A stretch of DNA of 64,000 bases from CAYPNP01 sp964412195 (GTDB taxonomy: Bacteria; Acidobacteriota; JAAYUB01). The notes beneath the pieces were generated by a model. That model had not been told where the DNA came from and searched no databases. It saw only the letters and a list, made by a program, of their open reading frames with translations. The stretch covers positions 62,001 through 126,000 of the forward strand of contig CAYPNP010000008.1 of assembly GCA_964412195.1 (NCBI GenBank). The letters run 5' to 3'. The position numbers were made by a program, and so were the translations under genes. Shown piece by piece: positions 24,343-33,778 of this stretch (position 1 is its first letter; each line of letters starts with the position of its first letter).

Positions 24343-25414
24343 TCCGGGCAAAGAGGCAACACCGGGCAGGATGGCCATCGCCGGTTTACTTCTACTTCCT
24401 GTCCTGCTCGGTTACAGTCTGTGGGGCCAACCGGCGACAGATCCGCCAGCGTTCTCCCAGCGAATTGTCACTGCGTCGAGGGTTCGGCTAAGAGCGCAAC
24501 CGTCTCAAGAAGGAGCTGTGGTAAGCAAACTGGGTGTCGGCTCTCGGCTGTTCGTGCTCGATCAGACAAAGACGCAAGAGAACATCGGCGGCAGCCGGGA
24601 TTTCTGGTATCGGGTCCAGATCCCCGGGGGTCAGCGCGGTTGGATGTTTGGAGCGTATACCGCGCCATTCGATCCCGCGCAACCAGGAGATTCCCTGCTC
24701 TGTGTAGCCCAACAACGCCTGGAGGCTGGTGGGCTCGACTTTCTGGACTATCAGGACCTCTGTCTCTTTCTCCGGCGGGAGGCCGCGAACCTTAAGGATC
24801 CGTCCTTGGCCGCCGAGCTTGAGCTGCAATCTTATCGGGCCCTGAGGAAGTCACTGGAGGCGGTTCCTTTCCGGCAATCAGGCCGATCCCCCTACCGGGA
24901 ATGGCTCGAGTCAGAAACCCTGCGGATCATCTACAACTCACCCGCAGGAGCATGGATCATCCACTCGGCGGCATTGTGGGATTTGCAAAAATGCTATTCA
25001 TCCCTGCCCATCGCAGAGGAAATCGCCTGGGAGGCGGCGACGAATCAACTGGCAGGCGAAAGCGAAGGATACCTGCCTGGCTACCTGTACCGGCTCAACT
25101 CCATGGAGGGGCGTTACCTGGAGCTTTATCCGCGCGGCGCCCACGCCGGGCAGGCGATGGAAAGTGTGTTCCATGAGCTTTGCCGGATCAACCGTGACAT
25201 GGGGCTGACCGTGTCCGGTTGTCCGCCTGCAGATGCGTTCGATGGTTGGATGCCGATTGATTCCATCGAGCCGCAAGACCTCCCGACCATCCGAAAGGAT
25301 CTGGCCAGCCTGAGAGCCGCTGTGGCTGCCGCATCGGGACCTCTGCGTGACGATGTTCTCCGCGTGCTGGACCGTCTGGCGGAGGGAATACCCAAACCGT
25401 CGGATTCTCAATGA
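24299..25414 (+). CDS. Membrane-anchored SH3-domain protein of unknown function
   Basis: 371 aa. One N-terminal membrane segment (AIAGLLLLPVLLGYSLW, about 26-42), a bacterial SH3 domain (about 57-125: SRVRLRAQPSQEGAVVSKLG ... GQRGWMFGAY) and a C-terminal helical domain with no recognised family. ATG 24299 has a good AAGGAAG site and overlaps the previous gene by 44 bp; ATG 24371 is an alternative. By eye the base composition is less GC-rich than both neighbours, which may mark a later acquisition. Role perhaps in envelope sensing or sugar-polymer handling with the GT-C neighbour. Confidence 0.65.
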   Translation: METPTSSLFPREAIDPGKEATPGRMAIAGLLLLPVLLGYSLWGQPATDPPAFSQRIVTASRVRLRAQPSQEGAVVSKLGVGSRLFVLDQTKTQENIGGSRDFWYRVQIPGGQRGWMFGAYTAPFDPAQPGDSLLCVAQQRLEAGGLDFLDYQDLCLFLRREAANLKDPSLAAELELQSYRALRKSLEAVPFRQSGRSPYREWLESETLRIIYNSPAGAWIIHSAALWDLQKCYSSLPIAEEIAWEAATNQLAGESEGYLPGYLYRLNSMEGRYLELYPRGAHAGQAMESVFHELCRINRDMGLTVSGCPPADAFDGWMPIDSIEPQDLPTIRKDLASLRAAVAAASGPLRDDVLRVLDRLAEGIPKPSDSQ

Positions 25415-25550
25415 GGATTCACGATCGGGGTTGTCAGCAATCGTTTCCGGGCTGGCAGACCGGGACTACCCACAAGAGCCCGGTTGTGCTACCATGGCCG
25501 GGCCGATCGGGAGTTGGGGCCAGCGCCACGCGAGGCACAGGACAGACCGA

Positions 25551-26432
25551 ATGATCCATCTCTTGTTTCCCAAAGGCGTCCGTTTCCGGACGCTCCTCCG
25601 GAACACCTACCGCAGCTTCTTCGAGAAGGGCGGGCCCACCACCGCCGCCGCCCTGGCCTACTTCGCCCTGATCACCCTCTTCCCGGCCTTCCTGCTGCTG
25701 GTGGCCCTGGGCGACCAGTTCATCAAGATCCACGGCATGAGCCGCGAGGTGGCCGAGCAGGTGCTGATGATCTTCCCCTCGGAGACCCGCCACTTCATCC
25801 TGACCAACCTCGACACCATGATCTCGGCCCCGTCGGTGGGTTCCGTCGTCACCTACGCCTCCATCTTCGTCTGGGCGGGGATGTGGGCCTTCCACCTGGT
25901 CGAGGAGGCCCTCGACAAGGCCTGGAACGTGGAGGTCCGCAAGTCCTTCTGGGTCCGGAAGCTGACCAACTTCTCCATGATCGCCCTCACCACCCTCTGC
26001 TTCATCGGCTCGACGGCCCTGCTGGCCTCCATCGGCATCGTCCGGGCCCGGCTGAGCTGGGGGGAGATCACCTTCGGCAACATCCTCTTCCAGGCCCTGC
26101 TCGGCCTTTGCGCCTACGTGCTGATGGCCCTGATGTTCACCCTCTTCTACAAGGTGATCCCCAACACGCGGGTCACCTTCTCCGAGGCGCTGTCGGGCGG
26201 GCTCATCGCCTCGCTGCTGTGGCAGGTCACCAACACCCTCTTCGTCTGGACCATCCCCTACTTCCACTACGAGGAGATCTACGGCTCCGTTTGGGCCCTG
26301 GTGGTGATCGCCGTGTGGGTCTACGTGTCGTGCTGGATCATGCTGCTGGGCGCCCACCTTTCCTTCCACCTCCACCGCTCCGCCGCCAACGGGAATGGCA
26401 AGCCGGGCCCGGCGCCCGCCCCGGCCGGATGA
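25551..26432 (+). CDS. YihY/BrkB family inner membrane protein
   Basis: 293 aa, six membrane helices. Family signature near the N-terminus: TTAAALAYFALITLFPAFLL, and the later FTLFYKVIPNTRVTFSEAL loop and WALVVIAVWVYVSCWIMLLGA. The biochemical function of this family is unsettled (proposed lipid or toxin transport; not an RNase). Start ATG 25551 is preceded by no strong ribosome site. Ends 10 bp before queA, likely one operon. Confidence 0.85.
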   Translation: MIHLLFPKGVRFRTLLRNTYRSFFEKGGPTTAAALAYFALITLFPAFLLLVALGDQFIKIHGMSREVAEQVLMIFPSETRHFILTNLDTMISAPSVGSVVTYASIFVWAGMWAFHLVEEALDKAWNVEVRKSFWVRKLTNFSMIALTTLCFIGSTALLASIGIVRARLSWGEITFGNILFQALLGLCAYVLMALMFTLFYKVIPNTRVTFSEALSGGLIASLLWQVTNTLFVWTIPYFHYEEIYGSVWALVVIAVWVYVSCWIMLLGAHLSFHLHRSAANGNGKPGPAPAPAG

Positions 26433-26442
26433 CGCCCCGCTG

Positions 26443-27495
26443 ATGACGCCTCCGCTCCGCCGCTCCGACTTCCTGTTCGACCTGCCGCCCGGCCGGATCG
26501 CCCAGCGCCCCGCCGACCGCCGCGAGGAATCCCGCATGATGGTGTTGCGCCGGGACGCTCACGCGGTGACGCACCGCCGCTTCCGCGACATCCTGGAGGA
26601 GTTGGTCCCCGGCGACCTGCTGGTGCTCAACGACACCCGGGTCATCCCGGCCCGGCTCTTCGGCCGGAAGCGCGGCGGGGCCGCGGTCGTGGAAATCCTG
26701 CTGCTGCGGCCGCTGGCGGACGGGCGCTGGAAGGCCATGGTCCGCCCCGGCCGGCGGCTGGGCCCGGGCACCGCCGTCGACCTGCCCGGCGGCGCCTCGG
26801 CCGAAATCACCGGGCGCTTCGACGACGGCACCCGCGAGGTGGCCCTGGACACCGGCGCCCCCCTGCCGGCCTACCTGGACACCCACGGCCTGACGCCGCT
26901 CCCGCCTTACATCCACCGGCCGGGGGACGAGGACGAGGCCTTCCACCGCGGACGCTACCAGACGGTCTATGCCCGGGAGCCGGGCTCGGTGGCCGCCCCC
27001 ACCGCCGGACTGCACTTCACCCCGGAGGTCCTCGCCGCCCTCGAGCGCCGCGGCGTGGAAACCGCCCGCCTGACCCTGCACGTGGGGCCGGGCACCTTCA
27101 AGCCCGTCCAGGTCGAGGACATCCGCCGCCACCGCATGGACGCCGAGCCCTACACCATCGAACCGGAGGCGGCCGGCCGCATCGAGGCGGCCCGGACCGC
27201 CGGCCGCCGCGTTGTCGCCGTCGGCACCACCGTCACCCGCACCCTCGAGGCGGTGGCCGCGGCCCACGGCGGCCGGGTGGTCCCCGGCAGCGGCTGGACC
27301 GACCTCTTCATCCACCCCGGCTTCCGCTTCCTGGTCGCCGGCGGCTTGCTGACCAATTTCCACCTGCCCGGCTCCACGCTGCTCATGCTGGTGTCCGCCT
27401 TCGCCGGGCGGGAGTGGGCCCTCGATTGCTACCGCGAGGCCGTGGCCCGCGAGTATCGCTTCTACAGCTACGGCGACTGCATGTTGATCCTCTGA
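26443..27495 (+). CDS. queA: S-adenosylmethionine:tRNA ribosyltransferase-isomerase
   Basis: 350 aa. Transfers and isomerises the ribose of SAM onto preQ1 in tRNA, giving epoxyqueuosine. Family motifs in order: DFLFDLPPGRIAQRP, LVLNDTRVIPARLFG, PLPPYI, YQTVYAREPGSVAAPTAGLH, HVGPGTFKPV, NFHLPGSTLLMLVSAFAG. Usual length. Start ATG 26443 follows the yihY stop. The next step enzyme, an epoxyqueuosine reductase, may be the QueG-like gene at 12285, but see its doubts. Confidence 0.96.
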   Translation: MTPPLRRSDFLFDLPPGRIAQRPADRREESRMMVLRRDAHAVTHRRFRDILEELVPGDLLVLNDTRVIPARLFGRKRGGAAVVEILLLRPLADGRWKAMVRPGRRLGPGTAVDLPGGASAEITGRFDDGTREVALDTGAPLPAYLDTHGLTPLPPYIHRPGDEDEAFHRGRYQTVYAREPGSVAAPTAGLHFTPEVLAALERRGVETARLTLHVGPGTFKPVQVEDIRRHRMDAEPYTIEPEAAGRIEAARTAGRRVVAVGTTVTRTLEAVAAAHGGRVVPGSGWTDLFIHPGFRFLVAGGLLTNFHLPGSTLLMLVSAFAGREWALDCYREAVAREYRFYSYGDCMLIL

Positions 27496-27573
27496 AGACG
27501 CCGTTGGGACATCCGACCACCACGCGGCCGGCCGCCGGGAGTAAGCGATTTCCGCCCCGGTTCAACAAAAGTG

Positions 27574-27602
27574 TTGTAATTTGCATCCAATCTTATTACA
27601 GT
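27574..27602 (+). promoter_or_regulatory. Promoter of the FKBP gene
   Basis: TTGTAA, 17 bp, TACAGT (4/6 each), in a locally AT-rich stretch. An inverted repeat TGTAAT/ATTACA overlaps it (27575-27580 and 27595-27600). Confidence 0.55.
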
Positions 27603-27653
27603 ACGCGGTTGGCCTTTGGCCCAACTGACTTTGATGTGACGAAAGGACTCCCC

Positions 27654-28646
27654 ATGAAGATTCGTTCCCTGGTTTCCCTCTGCCTCATCCTGGCCGCCCT
27701 GGCCGTGTTCCCCGCGGCGCAGGATCGCGCGGCGCAGCAGCCCGCGACCCAGAAACCCGCCGACCAGCCGGCGCCGGCGAAGCCCGCCGACCAGCCGGAA
27801 GCCAAGCCCAGCCCCTACCCGAACCTGATGGACAAGATCAGCTATGTCATCGGCTGGACCATGGGCATGAATTTCCGGAAGGACAACATCCAGGTCAACA
27901 TGGACATCCTCCTGACCGGCATGAAGGACGGCATGGGCAACGTCCCCTCCATCGTCTCCGAATCGGAGGCGCGCGAGGCCATGGCCTCCCTCCAGCAGCA
28001 GCTCCAGGCCAAGGCCATGGAAGAGCAGAAACAGCTCTCCGGCAAAAACCGCGCGGACGGCACCGCCTTCCTCGAGGCCAACAAGGCCAAGGCCGGCGTC
28101 CAGACGACGGCGAGCGGGCTGCAGTACAAGGTGATCACGGAGGGGACCGGCGAACTGCCCAAGGAGACTGACACCGTCATGGTCAACTACCGCGGCACCC
28201 TGGTCGACGGCAAGGAGTTCGACAGCTCCTACAAGCGCGGCGAGCCGGCCAAGTTCCCGGTGAGCGGCCTGATCCCCGGCGTCAGCGAGGCCCTGCGGCT
28301 CATGAAGGTCGGGTCCAAGTGGGAGATCTACGTGCCGGCCGACCTGGCGTACGGCGACCAGCAGGCGGGCCCGGACATCGGACCCGGCTCCACGCTGATC
28401 TTCGAGCTGGAGATGCTGTCCATCGTCCCGCCCGAGACCGAGAAGCCGGCGGCGGGCGAGCCCACCCCCGACGCGAAGCTGCCCGGCGGCCAGACCGTCC
28501 AAGTCAAGGACCCCTCCGGGGCGGTGCAGAGCGTGCAGGTGAAGACGCTCACCAAGGAAGAGGTCGAGGCCATGGAGAAGGAAGCCCGGGAGAAGGAAGC
28601 CAAGGAGAAGCAGCAGGCGCCCCCGAAGGACCAGCCCCCCAAGTAA
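27654..28646 (+). CDS. FKBP-type peptidyl-prolyl isomerase, exported (FkpA/Mip-like)
   Basis: 330 aa. Signal peptide (LVSLCLILAALAVFPAAQ), a Pro/Ala/Gln-rich spacer (to about 48), an FKBP N-terminal dimerisation region (DKISYVIGWTMGMNFRKD, about 52-140) and the FKBP catalytic domain (about 150-255: VMVNYRGTLVDGKEFDSSY; FPVSGLIPGVSEALRLMKVG; YVPADLAYGD; STLIFELEML). A charged tail of about 75 residues rich in Glu/Lys and Pro follows. Periplasmic chaperone/isomerase. SD GAAAGGA precedes ATG 27654; strong terminator after the stop. Confidence 0.93.
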   Translation: MKIRSLVSLCLILAALAVFPAAQDRAAQQPATQKPADQPAPAKPADQPEAKPSPYPNLMDKISYVIGWTMGMNFRKDNIQVNMDILLTGMKDGMGNVPSIVSESEAREAMASLQQQLQAKAMEEQKQLSGKNRADGTAFLEANKAKAGVQTTASGLQYKVITEGTGELPKETDTVMVNYRGTLVDGKEFDSSYKRGEPAKFPVSGLIPGVSEALRLMKVGSKWEIYVPADLAYGDQQAGPDIGPGSTLIFELEMLSIVPPETEKPAAGEPTPDAKLPGGQTVQVKDPSGAVQSVQVKTLTKEEVEAMEKEAREKEAKEKQQAPPKDQPPK

Positions 28647-28680
28647 GATCGACAACGGCATCGAGCCGTCCGAATTTCCC

Positions 28681-28713
28681 CGCGGCGCGCTTCCCGCGCG
28701 CCGCGTTTTTTTT
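28681..28713 (+). terminator. Intrinsic terminator after the FKBP gene
   Basis: A perfect 10 bp GC stem (CGCGGCGCGC/GCGCGCCGCG), five-base loop TTCCC, then eight T. Confidence 0.92.
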
Positions 28714-28758
28714 CGCCTCCGGGACGCTCCCGGGGCCGCCCCCGCGCCCGGAATCCCC

Positions 28759-28787
28759 TTGAAAAAACCCCGCAGATTCCGTACGAT
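28759..28787 (+). promoter_or_regulatory. Promoter of the TRAP transporter operon
   Basis: TTGAAA (5/6), 17 bp, TACGAT (4/6), placed between the terminator and the TatT gene. Confidence 0.68.
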
Positions 28788-28833
28788 ACGCACTGGCCGG
28801 CCGGCCGGACGCCCGCCGGCCGGGAGCGCGTCC

Positions 28834-29793
28834 ATGAAGCCAACCTTCACCTCCGCTGCCGGTCCCGCTTCCGGCATGCGATCTTTCGCCGCGACGGCCC
28901 TGCTGCTGGCGGCCCTGCTGGCGCTCGGCGCCGGCGGCTGCTCAGTCAAGCGCTTCGCCGCCAACAAGATCGCCGACACGCTGGCCTCCAGCGGGACCAG
29001 CGTCGCCTCGGACGACGACCCCGACCTGATCCGCGACGCGGCCCCCTTCAACCTGAAGCTCATGGAGAGCACCCTCGCCGAGACCCCCCGGCACCGCGGC
29101 CTGCTCCTGGCCACCTGCAGCAGCTTCACCCAATACGCCTACGCCTACGTCCAGCAGGAGGCCGAAGCCGCGGAGGACCGCGACCTGGCGACCGCCGACG
29201 CCCTCCGCGCCCGGGCCCGGCGGCTGTACTTCCGCGCCCGGGGCTACGGCCTGCGCGGACTGGAGGTGCGGCATCCCGATTTCGGGCAGCGGCTGCGCTC
29301 CGACCCGGCCGCCGCGGTGGCCGGGGCCGACGCCAAGGACGTGCCGCTGCTCTACTGGACGGCGGCGTGCTGGGGGCTGGCCATCGCCATCTCCAAGGAC
29401 CAGCCCGACGTGGTGGCCGACCAGCCGCAGGTGGAGGCCCTGATCGACCGGGCCCTCGCTCTGGATGAATCCTTCGACTTCGGCGCCATCCACACGTTCC
29501 TGATTTCTTACGAGCCCAGCCGGCTCCAGGGGGACGGCGACCCGCTGGCCCGCTCCCGGAAGCACTTCGACCGCGCCATGGAGCTGAGCGGCGGTCAGAT
29601 GGCCGCTCCGCTGGTGGCCCTGGCCGAGACGGTCTCCGTCAAGACCCAGAACCGGGCCGAGTTCGAGTCGCTGCTGCAGCAGGCGCTGGCCATCCATCCC
29701 GACGGCCGGCCCGAGTGGCGGCTGAACAACCTGATCATGCAGCGGCGGGCCCGCTGGCTCCTGTCCCGAACCGACGCTCTGTTCGTGGAATAG
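28834..29793 (+). CDS. TatT-like TPR lipoprotein of a TRAP transporter
   Basis: 319 aa. Lipoprotein signal with lipobox LGAGGC (Cys36), then an all-helical, TPR-like domain. Known family: TRAP transporter TatT component, a periplasmic TPR lipoprotein that trimerises and binds the solute-binding protein TatP, as in Treponema Tp0956/Tp0957. The next two genes are the binding protein and the fused permease, which supports the call. SD GGGAG at 28822. A second ATG 14 codons later would give a shorter signal. Confidence 0.85.
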   Translation: MKPTFTSAAGPASGMRSFAATALLLAALLALGAGGCSVKRFAANKIADTLASSGTSVASDDDPDLIRDAAPFNLKLMESTLAETPRHRGLLLATCSSFTQYAYAYVQQEAEAAEDRDLATADALRARARRLYFRARGYGLRGLEVRHPDFGQRLRSDPAAAVAGADAKDVPLLYWTAACWGLAIAISKDQPDVVADQPQVEALIDRALALDESFDFGAIHTFLISYEPSRLQGDGDPLARSRKHFDRAMELSGGQMAAPLVALAETVSVKTQNRAEFESLLQQALAIHPDGRPEWRLNNLIMQRRARWLLSRTDALFVE

Positions 29794-29828
29794 CGGCGCC
29801 GGGACCCACATTTCCGCCTGGAGGCACG

Positions 29829-30881
29829 ATGCCGATCGAACCGAGCCATTCCCATTCCTGCGCCGCCGGCGCCCGGAGCATCCTCTTTCTCTTTCTGGCC
29901 CTGGGGCTGGCGGTCCTTCCGGCCGCGGCCCAGACGCGCATCAAGCTGGGCACCCTGGCCCCGCGCGACTCCTCCTTCCACCGGATCCTGCTGGCCATGG
30001 GCGAGAAGTGGCGCCAGGCCCCCGGCGGCGGCGTCACGCTGACCGTGTACCCGGACGGGGCCATGGGCGGCGAGGCGGACATGGTCCGGAAGATGCGCAT
30101 CGGCCAGGTGCAGGCCGGCATGCTGACCGTTGTCGGCCTGTCGGAGATCGACCCCGGCGTCACCGCCCTGCAGAACATGCCCATGATGTTCCGCGACCTG
30201 CAGGAGGTGGACTACATCCGCGAAAAGCTGCGCGCCTCCCTCGAGAAACGCCTGCTGGACAAAGGTTTCGTGGTTCTGTTCTGGGGGGACGCCGGCTGGA
30301 TCCGGTTCTTCTCCAAACAGCCGGTCCTCCGCCCCGCCGACATGAAGAGGATGAAGCTCTTCGTCTGGGCCGGCGACAACTCCCAGGTGGACCTCATGAA
30401 GAGCGCCGGATACCAGCCCGTGCCCCTGGAGACCAGCGACATCCTGCCGGGGCTCCAGACCGGCCTGATCAACGCCGTGCCCACCATCCCCTACTTCGCC
30501 CTGTCCACCCAGCTCTACAACCAGGCGCCGCACATGCTGGCGCTGAACTGGGCGCCGCTGGTGGGCGGCACCGTGGTGACCCGCAAGGTCTGGGAGTCGA
30601 TCCCCGACGAGGCGCGCGCGGCGCTGCAGAAGGCCGCCGACGAGGCGGGCGCCCAGATCAAGGCCCGCAGCCGCGCCGAAAGCGACGAGGCCGTGGCGGC
30701 GATGCAGAAGCGCGGCCTGACCGTGCATGCCGTCACGCCCGAGATCGAGGCCGAGTGGCGCAAGACCGTCGAGTCCTACGAGGACCAGATCCGCGGCAAG
30801 ATCGTGCCGGCGGACATGTATGACGAGGTCAAGCGCCTCCTCCAGGAGTACCGCTCTTCCAACGGGAAGACCAACCGATGA
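29829..30881 (+). CDS. dctP: TRAP transporter solute-binding protein (DctP/TatP)
   Basis: 350 aa. Signal peptide (ILFLFLALGLAVLPAAAQ), then the DctP fold: IKLGTLAPRDSSFHRILL, PDGAMGGEADMVRKMRIGQVQ, and the ligand-stabilising segment LETSDILPGLQTGLINAVPT. Gathers a solute (often an organic acid or, in TatP, hydrophobic ligands) and hands it to the permease. Stop overlaps the permease start (ATGA). Confidence 0.9.
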   Translation: MPIEPSHSHSCAAGARSILFLFLALGLAVLPAAAQTRIKLGTLAPRDSSFHRILLAMGEKWRQAPGGGVTLTVYPDGAMGGEADMVRKMRIGQVQAGMLTVVGLSEIDPGVTALQNMPMMFRDLQEVDYIREKLRASLEKRLLDKGFVVLFWGDAGWIRFFSKQPVLRPADMKRMKLFVWAGDNSQVDLMKSAGYQPVPLETSDILPGLQTGLINAVPTIPYFALSTQLYNQAPHMLALNWAPLVGGTVVTRKVWESIPDEARAALQKAADEAGAQIKARSRAESDEAVAAMQKRGLTVHAVTPEIEAEWRKTVESYEDQIRGKIVPADMYDEVKRLLQEYRSSNGKTNR

Positions 30882-32740
30882 GCGAGCTCTCCCTGGCTGA
30901 AGCCGGCGGTCCCGGATCGCCCCAGGCGGCGCCGCGCGGCGTCGTCGGCGCGCTCCGGCAGGGGGAAAACAGCCTCGTGTCCCTGGCCCTGGCGGCCATG
31001 GTGCTGTTGCCGCTGCTGGAAATCGTCCTCCGCCCCACCCTGGGCATTGGCATCTCCGGCTCCACCACGCTGGTGCAGCACCTCACCCTGATCGTCGGCA
31101 TGCTGGGCGGGGCCATCGCCGCCCGCGAGGGCCGGTTGCTGTCCCTGGCCACCGGCACCCTGCTGCCGGAGGGCCGCTGGCGACAGACCGCCCGCATCTT
31201 CAGCGGCGCCTTCGCCGCCGTGGTCGCCGGGTACCTCACCGTGGCCGGCGTTCAATTCGTGCAGTCGGAGATGGAGGCGGGCGGCACGCTCGCCTACGGC
31301 ATCCCCCTCTGGGCGGTGCAGTGGATCCTGCCCATCGGCTTCGGGCTGGTGGCGCTGCGCCTGCTCTGGCACGCCGGCGGCGGATGGCGCGGGCGCCTCG
31401 CCGCCCTGCTGCTGGCGGCGGCCCTGTTCGCGCTGGCCGCCCACCCGCCGGTCTCGCCGGACGGCCTGCGGGTACCCGCCCTGCTGGCGCTGCTGGCCGC
31501 CACCCTCCTCGGCGCGCCGGTGTTCGTGACCCTGGGCGGGACGGCGCTGATCCTGTTCTGGGGCGCCGACATCCCCATCGCCGCCGTGACCGTGGAGCAC
31601 TACCGCCTCGTCACCAATCCCTCGCTGCCCACCATCCCGCTCTTCACCCTGGCCGGCTACTTCCTGGCCGAGGGCGGCGCGTCGCGGCGGCTGGTGCGGG
31701 TGTTCCAGGCCCTCTTCGGCTGGTTCCGGGGCGGGCCGGCGGTGGTGACGGCCCTGGTCTGCGCCTTCTTCACCTCATTCACCGGCGCCTCGGGCGTGAC
31801 CATCCTGGCCCTGGGCGGCCTGCTGATGCCGGTGCTGCTGCAGGCCCGCTACTCCGACAAGTCGGCCCTGGGGCTGCTGACGGGGGCGGGATCGCTGGGG
31901 TTGCTCTTCCCGCCCTGCCTGCCGTTGATCCTGTACGCCATCGTGGCCAAAGTCCCCATCGAGCGGATCTTCCTGGGCGGGATCCTGCCCGGCATCGTGC
32001 TGGTGATCGCCGTCGCGTGGTGGGGCATGCGCCAGATGCCGAAGTCGGCGGAGGGGCGGAAAGCCTTCGATGTCCGCGAGGCGGGGCGCACCTGCTGGGA
32101 GGCCAAGTGGGAGCTGGCCCTGCCGGTGGTGGCCCTGGTCAGCCTCTTCGGCGGCTTCGCCACCCCGGTGGAGGCGGCCGCGCTGACCGCCCTCTACGCG
32201 TTCTTCATCGAGACGGCGGTCTACCGCGACCTGAAGTTGCGACGGGACGTACCCCGGGTCATGGCCGAGTGCGCCCTGCTGGTGGGCGGCGTGCTGCTGA
32301 TCCTGGGCGTGGCGCTGGGCTTCACCAATTACCTGATCGACGCCGAGGTACCGGCCCGCGGCGTGGAGTGGGTCACCGGCACGGTCCATTCGCCGCTGCT
32401 GTTCCTGCTCCTGCTGAACCTCTTCCTGCTGGTGGTGGGCTGCCTGATGGACATCTACTCGGCCATCGTGGTGGTGGTGCCGCTGATCGTGCCCATCGGG
32501 CAGGCGTACCAGATCGACCCGGTGCACCTGGGCATCGTCTTCCTGGCCAACCTGGAGCTGGGTTACCTGACGCCGCCGGTGGGAATGAATCTCTTCCTCT
32601 CCTCCTACCGGTTCAACCGCCCGCTGCCGGAGGTCTACCGATCCATCGTGCCGATCCTGATCGTGCTGGCGGCGGGGGTGCTGCTGATCACCTATTTCCC
32701 GGCCCTGACCACCACCCTGCCGCGCTGGTTCGCCCCCTGA
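30878..32740 (+). CDS. Fused TRAP transporter permease (DctQ + DctM)
   Basis: 620 aa. Residues about 30-175 form the small DctQ subunit (four helices; LIVGMLGGAIAAREGRLLSL is the DctQ signature). From about 185 the large DctM subunit follows (VTNPSLPTIPLFTLAGYFLA; GLLTGAGSLGLLFPPCLPLI; ATPVEAAALTALYAF; ANLELGYLTPPVGMNLFL). Sodium-driven elevator-type importer. Such Q-M fusions are common in TatT-type systems. It is the last gene of the operon. Confidence 0.92.
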   Translation: MSELSLAEAGGPGSPQAAPRGVVGALRQGENSLVSLALAAMVLLPLLEIVLRPTLGIGISGSTTLVQHLTLIVGMLGGAIAAREGRLLSLATGTLLPEGRWRQTARIFSGAFAAVVAGYLTVAGVQFVQSEMEAGGTLAYGIPLWAVQWILPIGFGLVALRLLWHAGGGWRGRLAALLLAAALFALAAHPPVSPDGLRVPALLALLAATLLGAPVFVTLGGTALILFWGADIPIAAVTVEHYRLVTNPSLPTIPLFTLAGYFLAEGGASRRLVRVFQALFGWFRGGPAVVTALVCAFFTSFTGASGVTILALGGLLMPVLLQARYSDKSALGLLTGAGSLGLLFPPCLPLILYAIVAKVPIERIFLGGILPGIVLVIAVAWWGMRQMPKSAEGRKAFDVREAGRTCWEAKWELALPVVALVSLFGGFATPVEAAALTALYAFFIETAVYRDLKLRRDVPRVMAECALLVGGVLLILGVALGFTNYLIDAEVPARGVEWVTGTVHSPLLFLLLLNLFLLVVGCLMDIYSAIVVVVPLIVPIGQAYQIDPVHLGIVFLANLELGYLTPPVGMNLFLSSYRFNRPLPEVYRSIVPILIVLAAGVLLITYFPALTTTLPRWFAP

Positions 32741-32744
32741 CCAT

Positions 32745-32990
<246 letters not shown>

Positions 32991-33001
32991 ACAGGATCCC
33001 C

Positions 33002-33778
33002 ATGAGCATCGCCCTTCTCTCCATCGCCGACGACTTGTCGCGCCGACTGGAAGCCCTCCGCTTCGGCCCGCCGGTGACGCACGTTTACAACCCCCTGGTT
33101 TACGCCCGCACCGCTCACTCCGCGTACCTGGAGCGATACGGCGGGGGGCGCAAGGAGTTCGTCTTGGTGGGGATGAACCCCGGCCCGTGGGGCATGGTCC
33201 AGACCGGCGTGCCCTTCGGCGAGGTGGCTGCCGTCCGCGACTGGCTGGGCATCACGGCGCCGGTGAGGCAGCCGGCGGCCCTCCACCCCAAACGGCCGGT
33301 GCAGGGATTCGCCTGCCGCCGCAGCGAGGTGAGCGGGCGGCGGCTGTGGGGCTGGATCCGCGCCCGCTGGGGCACGCCGGAGGCGTTCTTCCGGCGGGGC
33401 TTCGTGGCCAACTACTGCCCGCTGGCCTTTTTCGACGCCGCCGGCCGCAACCTGACCCCCGACAAGCTGCCGGCGGCGGACCGGGCGGCGCTGCTGGCCG
33501 CCTGCGATCAGGCGCTGCGCCGGACGGTGGAACTCCTGCGTCCCTCGTGGGTCCTGGGCGTAGGCAATTTTGCCGAGGGCCGGGCGAGGGCGGCGCTGGT
33601 GGGTCTGCCCGTCCGGATCGGGCGGATTCCCCACCCCAGCCCGGCCAGCCCGCTGGCCAACCGCGGCTGGGCGCCGGCCGCCGATGCCGCACTGGCCGCT
33701 TGTGGGGGAATGCCGGATGTTTGGGATTCGGACTTCGGACATCGGATTTCGGACATCGGGAAACAGGGATCGGCATAA
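33002..33778 (+). CDS. SMUG1-type single-strand-selective uracil-DNA glycosylase
   Basis: 258 aa. Family 3 glycosylase for uracil and oxidised pyrimidines. Catalytic segment: VLVGMNPGPWGMVQTGVPFG (the SMUG1 GMNPGP-FGM motif, here with W), and the late HPSPASPLANRGW loop (the histidine motif). Length is near normal. The last ~20 residues (WDSDFGHRISDIGK) are translated from a GGACATC/GGACTTC repeat. ATG 33002 immediately follows the heptamer block and has only a weak ribosome site. A second uracil-DNA glycosylase family besides that at 50-1030. Confidence 0.9.
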   Translation: MSIALLSIADDLSRRLEALRFGPPVTHVYNPLVYARTAHSAYLERYGGGRKEFVLVGMNPGPWGMVQTGVPFGEVAAVRDWLGITAPVRQPAALHPKRPVQGFACRRSEVSGRRLWGWIRARWGTPEAFFRRGFVANYCPLAFFDAAGRNLTPDKLPAADRAALLAACDQALRRTVELLRPSWVLGVGNFAEGRARAALVGLPVRIGRIPHPSPASPLANRGWAPAADAALAACGGMPDVWDSDFGHRISDIGKQGSA

